Program-made: the position numbers and the translations under genes
Notes under the pieces: model-generated
The model's database searches: none
The model's input: the letters and a program-made list of their open reading frames with translations, nothing else
Told to the model about the DNA's origin: nothing
Part shown: positions 26,558-34,356 of the stretch, in pieces
Position numbering within the stretch: position 1 is the first letter of the stretch
How the letters are laid out: each line of letters begins with the position of its first letter
Assembly (NCBI GenBank): GCA_020846005.1
Contig: JADLEQ010000085.1
Span: 148,234-212,233, forward strand
Source of the DNA: Polyangiaceae bacterium
GTDB lineage: Bacteria > Myxococcota_A > Polyangia > Polyangiales > Polyangiaceae
Direction of reading: 5' to 3'
DNA length: 64,000 nucleotides

Positions 26558-26878
26558 ATGGAAGCCGCCACCCGCGATCAGATCGAACGCACCCTCGCCG
26601 CGAACCGCGTCGTGCTCTTCATGAAGGGGAGCAAGGTCTTCCCGCAGTGCGGCTTCTCCGCCCGGGTGGTCGACATCCTCAAGCGCACCGGGACACCCTT
26701 CGTCGACGTGAACGTACTGGCGGACGCAGCGCTCCGTGAGGGCATCAAGGAGTTCGGGAGCTGGCCGACGATCCCGCAGCTCTACGTGGACGGCAAGCTG
26801 ATCGGGGGGTGTGACATCGTGACGGATCTCTTCGAGTCGGGAGAGCTCGAGAAGGTCCTCGCGCCGCCGAGCGCGTGA
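26558..26878 (+). CDS. grxD: Monothiol CGFS glutaredoxin, Grx4 family
   Basis: The 106-residue protein has the hallmark QCGFS with C31, preceded by VVLFMKGS and followed by TPFVDVNVLAD and the glutathione-binding blocks WPTIPQLYV and GGCDIV. Grx4-family proteins carry a [2Fe-2S] cluster held by two glutathiones and pass it on, alone or as a heterodimer with BolA. AGAGAGG at 26546-26552 lies 5 bp before the ATG. Its neighbour upstream is BolA in the same direction, the classic pair. Confidence 0.95.
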   Translation: MEAATRDQIERTLAANRVVLFMKGSKVFPQCGFSARVVDILKRTGTPFVDVNVLADAALREGIKEFGSWPTIPQLYVDGKLIGGCDIVTDLFESGELEKVLAPPSA

Positions 26879-26921
26879 GCGTCGCGCGGCGCGGCGTGGG
26901 CCGCGCTGCTTGCCGCCGGGC

Positions 26922-29426
26922 TCACGGACCCACTTGCGGCGTCTCGCCGCGGGCCGCCATCGCCAGGAAACGCGCCACGTCGGCGTTCGCCGACTCCACG
27001 TCGAACGCGACGAAGTGCCCGTCGCGGTCCGTCGGGGGCCCGTACTGGCGTACGGCGAGAGTGTACGCCACCGTCTCGATGGTGGCGTTGCCCGCGACGG
27101 GGACGGGCGCCACGGTGCGCCCCTCGAAGGCCGTCGACGGCGGGTTCGCGCTCGGGTCGTGCGCCGCGAGCGCGAAGTCGCCGGCCATCGCGTACGTCGC
27201 CATGGTCGTCTCGGTCGAGTAGGTGTCGCCGAGCCCGAACGTCTGGAAGACATGCTTCGGGGAGCGGTTCTCCTCGGGGCTGCGCCCGATCACGCGCGCG
27301 TAGTTCAGCGGGTCGGCCTGATCGATCCAGTGCTGGAGCAGCGTCAGGACCGGGTGCATGTCCCCCCCGGCGAGCTTCCCCGTGGCGTCGAAGTCGCCCA
27401 GCACGAAGGGCACCGCCGCGGCGATGTTCACCGGCTTCGTCTTCGTGAGGAGGGAGTGCATGAGGCTCGCGCCGTTGCCGCTCAGCACGACGGCTCGGAA
27501 GGTGTCGGCGTACGGCATGGCGAGGCTGCCGAGCGTCGCGCCCTGGGAGTGCCCGAAGAAGAAGACGTTCGCCGGGTCGAGCCGGAGCGCGTCCCCGCCG
27601 GTCGTCGCGGCGTCCAGATCGAGCGCGGCGGCGAACCGCCCGAGGGCGATCTGGTCCGCGGCGCCCTGGTGGGCGTTCCCGCGCGCCGCGTCCGGGTTGG
27701 CGAAGTTGAAGAAGAGGTCGTTCGGCGACTTGGTGGAGCCACCGCGCCGCGGCCCGTGCTGGACCTGGTCGATGCCGAGGACGGCGAACTGCACCGCGCC
27801 CCCGGGCGCTGCCGCGTTGGCGAGGGCGCCCGCGACCTCAGCGTTCACGTGGCTGCGGAAGGACCCGCCCGTGCCATGGGCGAACACCACCACCGGCCAC
27901 CCGGAGGAGGGCATCGTGCCCTTCGGCACCGTGAGCGCCATGCACACGTCCTCGCTGCGCACGGGGCTCGTCGTCTGGAGCTTGCCGGCCGGAGCGTCGA
28001 GGTAGGGCGCCTCGCCCTGCTGGAAGATCGGGAGCGAGACCAGCGCGTGGTACTCGTCGTAGGCCGGATCCCCCGCGCCGCAGGCGCGCTCTCCCGTGGC
28101 GTCCGGGCAAGGCGACGTCGCGCCCGCGCCGCAGCGCACCCAGCTCGAGCTGGTCGGGACCGGCTCGGCCTCGACCGTCGCGGCCAGCTCGCGCATCGGC
28201 GCGCGGTGGTCGCCCACGGTGATCACGGCGGCGTTCAGCACCGACGCCGCGGGCTTGCCTTGGTCGGCCAGGTAGGCTCGGAATGGCGCGTACGCGGCGT
28301 GGGCGTCAGCGAGCGCCGGATCCGCGGGCGTGGCGTCGCCCATCAGCGCGACGAGCTGGGGGCTCGCCTTCACCGGCTGCCCGACCTTGTCGCGCGCCTC
28401 CGTCGTGAGCCAGACGGCGTACGTGTGGCCCGGGAGCAGCGGGGCGCCCCGCGGGCGGCGGATCCCGAACCAGTGCTCGCAGACGTACTTGGAGCGGCCC
28501 TCGGACGCGAACCAGTAGAGTCCCGCGTTGGACCCGTACTCGGGCGCGCCCGGTGTCACGTCGATCCAGTTCACGGTCGTGTTCGGCGAGCGGAACGAGT
28601 CGAAGTCCACGGGCGCCGAGAAGCGGAAGATCACCGTCGGGTACGTGCCCCAGGCCGACTCCGATCCGGCCACCGCGTCGACGTAGCGCTGCACCGGGTC
28701 CCACCCGAGCAGCTCCTTGCCCGGCGTGGGGAAGCCGTCGAGGTCGAGCTTCCCGGCCTTCTTTCGCGCGTCGCTCGGGAACGGCGAGCGGAAGAAGTCG
28801 CCCCCCGCGGATCCCTGCGCGCCGGGGAGCTCGAACAGCGCGACGGGCGCGGCCGTCCCCGGTGGGTCGCAGTTGACGCCCCGCCAAGTGGGCAGCCCGA
28901 ACGAGGGCGCCCCCGGGAGCGCTGGCGCGCACGCGCCGGTGGCGCAGGCGAGGCCCGCGTAGCAGTCGACGCTGGTGGTGCACGCGGCCCCGACATCGCC
29001 CGTGCCCTCCGGCGCGCACGCCGTGTTGAACCCGTCGATGGCGCAGCGGAGCCCCGAGATGCAGTCGAGATCCGCCGTGCACGCCTCACCCAGGACCGCG
29101 CCGCCCGCCGCCTGGCACTGGCTGCCGGCCGCGGTGGCCGCGCACTGCAGGCCCTCCTTGCATTCGCCGGAGATGGTGCACGGCGCGCCCTCCAGGAGGG
29201 AGCGGCCGAGCTCGCACTTGGCGGTGGTGGCGCCGCAGCTCAGGCCGGGCCGGCATCGGGTCGCCTCGCTGCACGCGTCGCCCACCCCGGCCATGTTGCC
29301 GGTCCCGCCCCCGCCGACGCCCCCGCCGATCCCATCACCCGTGTCCGTCCCGCTGGTGCAGGCGAGCGGGAGCGCCAGGAGCGCGGCGAACGTGGCGAAG
29401 AGCGTGAAGTAGCGCGTCCGAAGCAT
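26922..29426 (-). CDS. Lipoprotein with four Cys-rich repeats and an alpha/beta-hydrolase domain
   Basis: The 834-residue protein has a lipoprotein signal (LLALPLAC, Cys near 23), a Gly-rich linker, and then four repeats of the type G-(A)CT---DC--GL-C------C (about residues 45-165). The rest is a large hydrolase of the bacterial lipase-like kind with S627 in FFGHSQGATLG and an oxyanion-type VVVFAHGTGGS, plus a D and final H in D-RDGHF near the end. The Cys repeats resemble the small disulfide-rich modules seen on other myxobacterial surface proteins. ATG at 29426 is preferred to 29456 because it begins the signal peptide. A secreted esterase or lipase is inferred; the substrate is unknown. 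Confidence 0.82.
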   Translation of the reverse strand: MLRTRYFTLFATFAALLALPLACTSGTDTGDGIGGGVGGGGTGNMAGVGDACSEATRCRPGLSCGATTAKCELGRSLLEGAPCTISGECKEGLQCAATAAGSQCQAAGGAVLGEACTADLDCISGLRCAIDGFNTACAPEGTGDVGAACTTSVDCYAGLACATGACAPALPGAPSFGLPTWRGVNCDPPGTAAPVALFELPGAQGSAGGDFFRSPFPSDARKKAGKLDLDGFPTPGKELLGWDPVQRYVDAVAGSESAWGTYPTVIFRFSAPVDFDSFRSPNTTVNWIDVTPGAPEYGSNAGLYWFASEGRSKYVCEHWFGIRRPRGAPLLPGHTYAVWLTTEARDKVGQPVKASPQLVALMGDATPADPALADAHAAYAPFRAYLADQGKPAASVLNAAVITVGDHRAPMRELAATVEAEPVPTSSSWVRCGAGATSPCPDATGERACGAGDPAYDEYHALVSLPIFQQGEAPYLDAPAGKLQTTSPVRSEDVCMALTVPKGTMPSSGWPVVVFAHGTGGSFRSHVNAEVAGALANAAAPGGAVQFAVLGIDQVQHGPRRGGSTKSPNDLFFNFANPDAARGNAHQGAADQIALGRFAAALDLDAATTGGDALRLDPANVFFFGHSQGATLGSLAMPYADTFRAVVLSGNGASLMHSLLTKTKPVNIAAAVPFVLGDFDATGKLAGGDMHPVLTLLQHWIDQADPLNYARVIGRSPEENRSPKHVFQTFGLGDTYSTETTMATYAMAGDFALAAHDPSANPPSTAFEGRTVAPVPVAGNATIETVAYTLAVRQYGPPTDRDGHFVAFDVESANADVARFLAMAARGETPQVGP

Positions 29427-29517
29427 GAGCGTTCGACCTCCGAGAAGGAAACCCAACGCGCAGCCTAGCCTCCTCCGGGGACCTCGGCCAGCCGGGCGCT
29501 CGTGACGCCCCCGCGCC

Positions 29518-30174
29518 TCACGGGTAGCGGAGCAGTGACGTCACCGGCGTCGGGGCCAGGGCGTCGCGCCCGCCCAGGGCCTCGAGCTCGAGCACGAAGG
29601 CGAACCCGATGACGTACGCGCCCTGGCGCCGGACCAGCTCGCCCGCAGCCGAGGCCGTCCCACCCGTGGCGAGCAGGTCGTCCACCACGAGCACCCGGGC
29701 GCCCTCGCGCAGGGCGTCGGCGTGCATCTGGAGCTCGTTCTCGCCGTACTCGAGGGAGTAGGCGACGGTGTCCGCGCGTGCGGGCAGCTTACCCGGCTTG
29801 CGCACCGGCACGAAGCTCGCGTTCAGCCGGGCGGCGAGGGCGCCGCCGAAGATGAAGCCGCGCGCCTCGATGCCCACCACCGCGTCGATCGGCTCGCCGA
29901 GGTAGCGCTCGGCGATGCCGTTCAGCACGATGTGGAACCCGCGCGGGTCGGCGAGGATCGGGGTGATGTCGCGGAAGAGGATCCCCGGCTTCGGGAAGTC
30001 CGGGATGTCGCGGACGAGCTCGCGGACGTACTCGAGCCGGTTGGCGTCGAGCTCGCGACTACGCGCGGGGGCCCCGGGCTGCGCCTTCTTCTTGTCGACG
30101 CCGCGCGGCGTGGGCGCCCGACGTGCAGGGACCGGCTTCTTCGACTTCACCACGCTGCGCTTCGCTGCCGCCAT
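29518..30174 (-). CDS. apt: Adenine phosphoribosyltransferase with a basic N-terminal extension
   Basis: The C-terminal 170 of 218 residues are typical: VRDIPDFPKPGILFRDITPIL, VVGIEARGFIFGGALA, VRKPGKLP, and the PRPP loop VLVVDDLLATGGTA. The enzyme makes AMP from adenine and PRPP in the cytoplasm. Standard Apt is 170-180 residues; here a Lys/Arg/Pro-rich lead of about 45 residues precedes the domain. No better start codon lies between it and the domain. It is followed by surE but on the same strand it comes upstream of nothing else in its unit: surE begins 791 bp further right and reads toward it. Confidence 0.92.
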   Translation of the reverse strand: MAAAKRSVVKSKKPVPARRAPTPRGVDKKKAQPGAPARSRELDANRLEYVRELVRDIPDFPKPGILFRDITPILADPRGFHIVLNGIAERYLGEPIDAVVGIEARGFIFGGALAARLNASFVPVRKPGKLPARADTVAYSLEYGENELQMHADALREGARVLVVDDLLATGGTASAAGELVRRQGAYVIGFAFVLELEALGGRDALAPTPVTSLLRYP

Positions 30175-30184
30175 GTCGGCCTGC

Positions 30185-30967
30185 CTAGACCGAACCGGCG
30201 GCGGCGTCGACGGGGAGACCGCGCTCGGTCTCGATCACGCTCTCGGCCGCGCTCATCGTGGAGCGTCCCCACAGGTCGAGCACCAGCGGCGTGACGCCGA
30301 TGACGCCCTCGTCATAGGCCTCCGTGTCCGATCCGGCGACCGGCGCGTGGTCGACCCCGGAGCCGCCGATCCAGAGGTACTCCCGCCCCCGCGGGTCGCG
30401 GCGAAACTCCACCAGATCCTCGTACGTCCGCGTGCCGAGCCGCGTGGCCCGCAGGCGCCACTCCCGGCCGGGCGGGAAGTTGACGTTCAGCAGCGTCCCC
30501 GGCGCGCAGCCGTCCCGCAGCATCGCCAGGGCGAGCCGCGCCGCCACGCGGGCCGCTGCGCCGAGCTCCGCGCGGTGATCGGCCGAGACCGCCAGCGCCG
30601 GCAGGCGCCGGAGCGCGCCCTCGCGCGCCGCAGCGACCGTCCCGCTGTAGAACACGTCGTCGCCGAGGTTGAGCCCGTGGTTCAGCCCCGACACCACGAG
30701 ATCCGGCCGGCGGGGCAGGACGCGTTGCTCCGCGTGGAGCGCGACGTAGACGCAGTCCGCGGGCGTGCCGTCCAGCGAGTACTCGCCCTCGGCGTGGCGG
30801 GTCAGGCGCAGCGGGCGGTGGAGGCTCAGCGCGTGGCTGGCCGCGCTCTGCTCGGAGTCCGGCGCGCACACGACCACGTCGCCGACGTGCAGGAGCGAGC
30901 GCCGCAGGGCCTGGAGGCCGGCCGATCGCACGCCATCGTCGTTCGCGAGCAGGAAGAGGGGACGCAT
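30185..30967 (-). CDS. surE: 5'/3'-nucleotidase SurE
   Basis: The 260-residue protein begins PLFLLANDDGVRSAGL with D10/D11, then VVVCAPDSEQSAASHALSL, the DGTPADCVYVAL block, VVSGLNHGLNLGDDVFYSGTVAAAREG, and LLNVNFPP, all classic SurE signatures including the metal ligands (DD, S, N). SurE removes phosphate from nucleoside monophosphates and short polyphosphates. The C-terminal region DTEAYDEGVIGVTPL is also conserved. ATG at 30967. It lies 10 bp upstream of apt on the minus strand, so the two nucleotide-salvage genes likely share a message. Confidence 0.95.
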   Translation of the reverse strand: MRPLFLLANDDGVRSAGLQALRRSLLHVGDVVVCAPDSEQSAASHALSLHRPLRLTRHAEGEYSLDGTPADCVYVALHAEQRVLPRRPDLVVSGLNHGLNLGDDVFYSGTVAAAREGALRRLPALAVSADHRAELGAAARVAARLALAMLRDGCAPGTLLNVNFPPGREWRLRATRLGTRTYEDLVEFRRDPRGREYLWIGGSGVDHAPVAGSDTEAYDEGVIGVTPLVLDLWGRSTMSAAESVIETERGLPVDAAAGSV

Positions 30968-31024
30968 CGAGGATTTCTCGTGGCGAGCGCTCGCCGTGCT
31001 GGCGGCGTAGTACGCTCGGGCCCG

Positions 31025-32212
31025 GTGCGCGAGTCCGAGGTGCGTGACGAGATCGCCGTGCTGGCGAACGAGGCGATCGGTCGCTTCGGGGTCGCCGGCG
31101 CGGTCACGCTCGAGGCCGACCGCGCGGTGCTCTCGGGGCCGGGCGGCGCGGTGGCCTTGCCGCTCGGATCGCTGGTCGAGCAGTGGCGGGAGCTGCCCTT
31201 CGACGAGCGCCGGCGGCGCGTGAACGAGCTGGCGCGGGGGCTCGTCGCGGCGCGCCGCGGGTCGCTCGCGCCTGCGCCGGGGGGCGGGGGGAGCGCCTCG
31301 GGTGGGCTGCGGCTGCTCGGTGCGCTGGGCCTCGCCACGGCGGTCGCCGCGGTGGCCTGGTACCTCCGGTCGGCCCGTGACGCCGACGAGGCGCGCAGCG
31401 CGCCCGCCGTCGACGCGGTCGCCCAGCTGGCCGAGATCGAGCGCGAGCGCTCCGAGCGCGCGGCGCGGGTCTGCGAGGCGACGCGCGCGCGCTTCCTGCG
31501 AGGGGGCACGCCGACTCCGCTCGACGTGGAGGGGTGGGTCGTCGAGCTGAGCGGGCTCGGCGCGCCCGGCGTCGCGTCGGCGACCGCGCTGGCCGAGCTG
31601 GTGGGCGGCAGCGGGCGGGTCGCGTGGGCTGGCGCCCCGGACCTGGCGGCCGTGGACGGCCCCGACACGGCCGTGACCGTAGCGGACAGCAGCGTCACCG
31701 GCGCCGACGCCGGCGCGACCGGCGGCGTCACCTTGCGCTTCTCCGGGGCCTACGTGAAGGCCTACTTCGACGAGGCGACGCGCCCGGCCTTCTTCCCGTT
31801 CGCCGCCGCGGCGGTCGAGCGGCTGCGTCTCGCCTCGGCTGCGCTCTATGCCCGGTGCGCCCACGGGGGGGGATACTCGACCGGCGCTTGGTTTGCCGGG
31901 GAAGACCTCGGTGCCGTGGCCACCAGCGTGGTGTTCGTCATGGGGACGAACGCCGACGTACCGCAGCTCCGAGATGCCTTCGCGGTGAAGGACGGCGGGC
32001 TCGACCGGGCGGGCCTGCTCCAGGAGATCCGCGCGAGGGCCGCCCGGCTCGAGCGCCGCCAGGTGCTGGCGGCGCTGTCGCCCAACGGCGGGATGCTCCA
32101 GGGGCGGAGCGACGGCGCGCACACGATCACCTTCCCGTTCCGCGACGCGCACCGGGCGACGCGCGCGAGCCGCGCGCTGGCGGTCGTGGCGGGGCTGGCC
32201 GTCGAGTACTGA
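31025..32212 (+). CDS. Single-pass membrane protein of unknown function
   Basis: The 395-residue protein has a soluble N-terminal region of about 90 residues (LPLGSLVEQWRELPFDERRRRVNELARGLV), one membrane segment at about 95-115 (LRLLGALGLATAVAAVAWYL), a charged coiled stretch with a lone Cys, and a C-terminal domain rich in Ala/Val with FSGAYVKAYFDEATRPAFFPFAAAAVERL and VVFVMGTNADVPQLRDAFAVKD. I do not recognise a family or catalytic motif. GTG at 31025; a second GTG at 31040 is possible. Its 3' end overlaps the convergent EpmA-like gene by 86 bp. It is divergent from surE with a 57-bp gap. Confidence 0.72.
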   Translation: MRESEVRDEIAVLANEAIGRFGVAGAVTLEADRAVLSGPGGAVALPLGSLVEQWRELPFDERRRRVNELARGLVAARRGSLAPAPGGGGSASGGLRLLGALGLATAVAAVAWYLRSARDADEARSAPAVDAVAQLAEIERERSERAARVCEATRARFLRGGTPTPLDVEGWVVELSGLGAPGVASATALAELVGGSGRVAWAGAPDLAAVDGPDTAVTVADSSVTGADAGATGGVTLRFSGAYVKAYFDEATRPAFFPFAAAAVERLRLASAALYARCAHGGGYSTGAWFAGEDLGAVATSVVFVMGTNADVPQLRDAFAVKDGGLDRAGLLQEIRARAARLERRQVLAALSPNGGMLQGRSDGAHTITFPFRDAHRATRASRALAVVAGLAVEY

Positions 32213-33425
32213 CGGCCGGGGGCCCCGGCACGGCCGCCACCGCCTCCACCCGCTCGGCGCCGGCGGTGAGCAGGACCAGCCGGTCCACGCCGAGCGCGTT
32301 GCCGCCGCTCGGCGGCATGCCCTCGCCGAGCGCGCGGAGGAACGCGTCGTCCAGCGGGTAGACGCGGCGCCCGGTCCGGCGTCGGGCGGCGCGCTCCGCG
32401 ACGAACCGGGCGCGCTGCTCCACGGCGTCGGTGAGCTCGCCGTAGCCGTTGCAGAGCTCGACGCCGGCCAGGTAGAGCTCGAAGCGCTCGGCGACCCGAC
32501 CGTCGGCCGGGCTGCGGCGGGCGAGCGCCGCCTGGGTCGCCGGGTACTCCACGACGAAGACCGGTCGCTCGAGCCTCGCGAGCGCCGGCTCGACCTCCGC
32601 CACCCACCGCGCGAAGAACTCGTCCTCGTTCGTCTCGGCGAGCGTGACGGCGTCGGCCACCCCGGCGAAGCGGCGAAACGCTTCGCGCACCGTCACGCGC
32701 TCGAACGGAGCGCGCAGGTGGACCCGACGCCCGGCGCGCTCGACCGAGCTCCGCCCGGCGACCGTCGACACGACGTGGCGGACGAGCGCCTCGGTGTCGT
32801 CGATCACCGCGCTCATCCCGGAGAACGCCCGGTACCACTCGAGGAGCGTGAACTCCGGGAGGTGCAGGGGGCCGGCCTCGTCGAGCCGGGTGACGCGCGC
32901 GAGCTGGAAGACGCGCGGCATCCCGCCGACGAGGAGGCGCTTCAGCGAGAGCTCGGGGGAGGTGATGAGGTAGCCGCCCTCGGCGCGCAGGGCGTCCACG
33001 TGCGCGTCGACGCCCGGTGTGCGGACGCGGAGCGGCGTCTCCACCTCCACGAACCCGCGGGGCGCGAACCAACCCCGGATCGCCGCGAGCGCCTGGGCCC
33101 GGGCGACGAGGCGCGGCCCCACGCCGGCCCAGGAGAGGCGCGCGTGCTCGCCGTCTCCGCGCGGCGCCGGGTACGGGTAACGAGCCACGAGCCGCGCCCG
33201 CTCGACGACGCTCCCCCCGGTGAGCCGCCCGCTCACCACGACGAGCTCGCCGGCCGCGAGGGGCGTCGCCCGCTCGAAGCGCACCCGGCATGTCGCGAGC
33301 GCGTCGGCGAGGACCCACTCGCGGCCGGCGCCCGCCGCGATCCGCCCTCCGACCCGGACCGATCGCCCGGCGTGCGCGGGCGCCAGATCGCTCGGCGAGG
33401 CGACGGACCCGCGCGCGGAGATCAC
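32127..33425 (-). CDS. EpmA/GenX-like lysyl-tRNA synthetase paralogue with N-terminal OB-fold remnant
   Basis: The 432-residue protein has a class II synthetase core: VEVETPLRVRTPGVDAHVDAL, YLITSPELSLKRLLVGGMPRVFQLARV, motif 2 region HLPEFTLLEWYRAF, VELCNGYGELTDA and motif 3 GGNALGVDRL. These match EpmA (GenX, PoxA), which joins (R)-beta-lysine to elongation factor P. Unlike E. coli EpmA, about 75 residues before the core look like an OB-fold (VRVGGRIAAGAG--WVLADALATCRVRF). A Pro/Arg-rich tail of 45 residues extends past motif 3 and overlaps the convergent gene. GTG at 33425 overlaps the SctS-like stop (GTGA). No epmB or efp is in the window. Confidence 0.82.
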   Translation of the reverse strand: MISARGSVASPSDLAPAHAGRSVRVGGRIAAGAGREWVLADALATCRVRFERATPLAAGELVVVSGRLTGGSVVERARLVARYPYPAPRGDGEHARLSWAGVGPRLVARAQALAAIRGWFAPRGFVEVETPLRVRTPGVDAHVDALRAEGGYLITSPELSLKRLLVGGMPRVFQLARVTRLDEAGPLHLPEFTLLEWYRAFSGMSAVIDDTEALVRHVVSTVAGRSSVERAGRRVHLRAPFERVTVREAFRRFAGVADAVTLAETNEDEFFARWVAEVEPALARLERPVFVVEYPATQAALARRSPADGRVAERFELYLAGVELCNGYGELTDAVEQRARFVAERAARRRTGRRVYPLDDAFLRALGEGMPPSGGNALGVDRLVLLTAGAERVEAVAAVPGPPAVSTRRPAPPRPPARGSRASPGARRGTGR

Positions 33426-33682
33426 CCGCCGACGAACGCCCGCTCCGCGAGCAGCGCGATCTCGCGGCCCATCCACGGCCCGGCGATGGCCAGCGCGATG
33501 GCGACGACGACCAGGCGGGGGAGGTGCGCGAGCGTCGAGTCCTGGATCTGGGTCGCGGCCTGGAGGACGGCGACGGCGAGCCCGACGACGGCCGCGACAC
33601 CGACGACGGGCAGGGACACCGCGACGGCCAAGAGCAGCGCCTCCTGCGCCAGCCCGACGAGCCCGGCGACGGTCTCCGGCAC
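33422..33682 (-). CDS. SctS/FliQ-family type III export membrane protein, isolated
   Basis: The 86-residue protein has the family length, two hydrophobic segments (EALLLAVAVSLPVVGVAAVVG and LVVVAIALAIAGPWM) and the signature LQAATQIQDSTLAHLPR between them, which matches FliQ/SctS (QAATQIQEQTLSFIPK). FliQ is part of the export gate of flagella and type III injectisomes, with FliP and FliR. GTG at 33682. Downstream it overlaps the EpmA-like gene by 4 bp; upstream lie two lipoprotein genes. No other export-gate gene is in the window, so this is an out-of-cluster copy. Confidence 0.85.
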   Translation of the reverse strand: MPETVAGLVGLAQEALLLAVAVSLPVVGVAAVVGLAVAVLQAATQIQDSTLAHLPRLVVVAIALAIAGPWMGREIALLAERAFVGG

Positions 33683-33684
33683 GC

Positions 33685-34356
33685 TCAGTCTCCCGGCGAG
33701 TCCGTTGGGGCGTCGCCCGCCGAGGCATCGCCCGGAGCGCCACCGCTCGACGAGCCGGCCGCCCCCGCGGCCCCCGCCGCGCCGCTGGTGCCGGACGCGC
33801 CGCTCGCGCCGCTGGCGCCGGACGCGCCGCTGGTGCCGGACGCGCCGCTGGTGCCGGCCGCGCCGCTGGTGCCGCTCGCGCCGCTGGTGCCGCTCGCGCC
33901 GCTGGTGCCGCTGGCGCCGCTGGTGCCGGACGCGCCGCTGGTGCCGCTCGCGCCGCTGGCGCCGCCCGCGCCGCCGGCGTCCGTCCCGCCCGCGCCGCCG
34001 GCGTCCGTCCCGCCCGCGCCGCCGGCGTCCGCCCCGCCCGTGCCGCCCGCGCCTGCCGTCGGGTTCACCCCGCCGCCCGCGCCGAACGAGGCGTCCACCG
34101 CCGGCGAGGGCCGCCCGCCCGCCGTGGCGGAGCGGCAGGCGCTCACCGAGGGGGTCTCCGGCGGCCGGGGGCAGCACACGTCGCGCCCCGCGCGGACGCT
34201 GGAGCCGGCGACGCAGACGAACCCCTCGTCGCAGTCGAGGCTACCCCGATCCCGGTTGCACGGCTCGCCCTCGCCGTCCTCGCCGCACGCGCCCGCCGCC
34301 AGGGCCCCGGCGGCACAGAGGATCGCGGCCCAGATCCGAGACCTCGTTCGCGGCAT
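33685..34356 (-). CDS. Lipoprotein with Gly/Ala/Ser/Thr repeat tail (paralogue of the next gene)
   Basis: The 223-residue product has a lipoprotein signal ending ALAAGAC (Cys near 24), a short Cys-rich head (EPCNRDRGSLDCDEGFVCVA then CCP), and then a long low-complexity tail (about 105-205) of GASGTS and GGTDAG units. It closely resembles the head of the neighbouring gene at 34356-34916, so the two are tandem paralogues. The gene follows that one by a 1-bp overlap (TGATG) and ends 2 bp before the SctS-like gene. The function is unknown; a surface anchored stalk is the simplest guess. Confidence 0.78.
   Translation of the reverse strand: MPRTRSRIWAAILCAAGALAAGACGEDGEGEPCNRDRGSLDCDEGFVCVAGSSVRAGRDVCCPRPPETPSVSACRSATAGGRPSPAVDASFGAGGGVNPTAGAGGTGGADAGGAGGTDAGGAGGTDAGGAGGASGASGTSGASGTSGASGTSGASGTSGASGTSGAAGTSGASGTSGASGASGASGASGTSGAAGAAGAAGSSSGGAPGDASAGDAPTDSPGD
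33775..33965. repeat. 9/18-bp repeats coding the GASGTSG linker
   Basis: Units of 9 bp (GCCGCTGGT and GCCGCTCGC-like, joined to GCCGGACGC) recur in-frame over about 190 bp on the minus-strand gene and encode alternating SGA/SGT triplets. The 9-bp unit keeps the frame, so copy number can change without frameshift. Confidence 0.8.

Noticed and set aside
33422..33682. A full type III secretion locus
   Set aside because: Only the SctS/FliQ-type gene is present; neighbours are not secretion genes.
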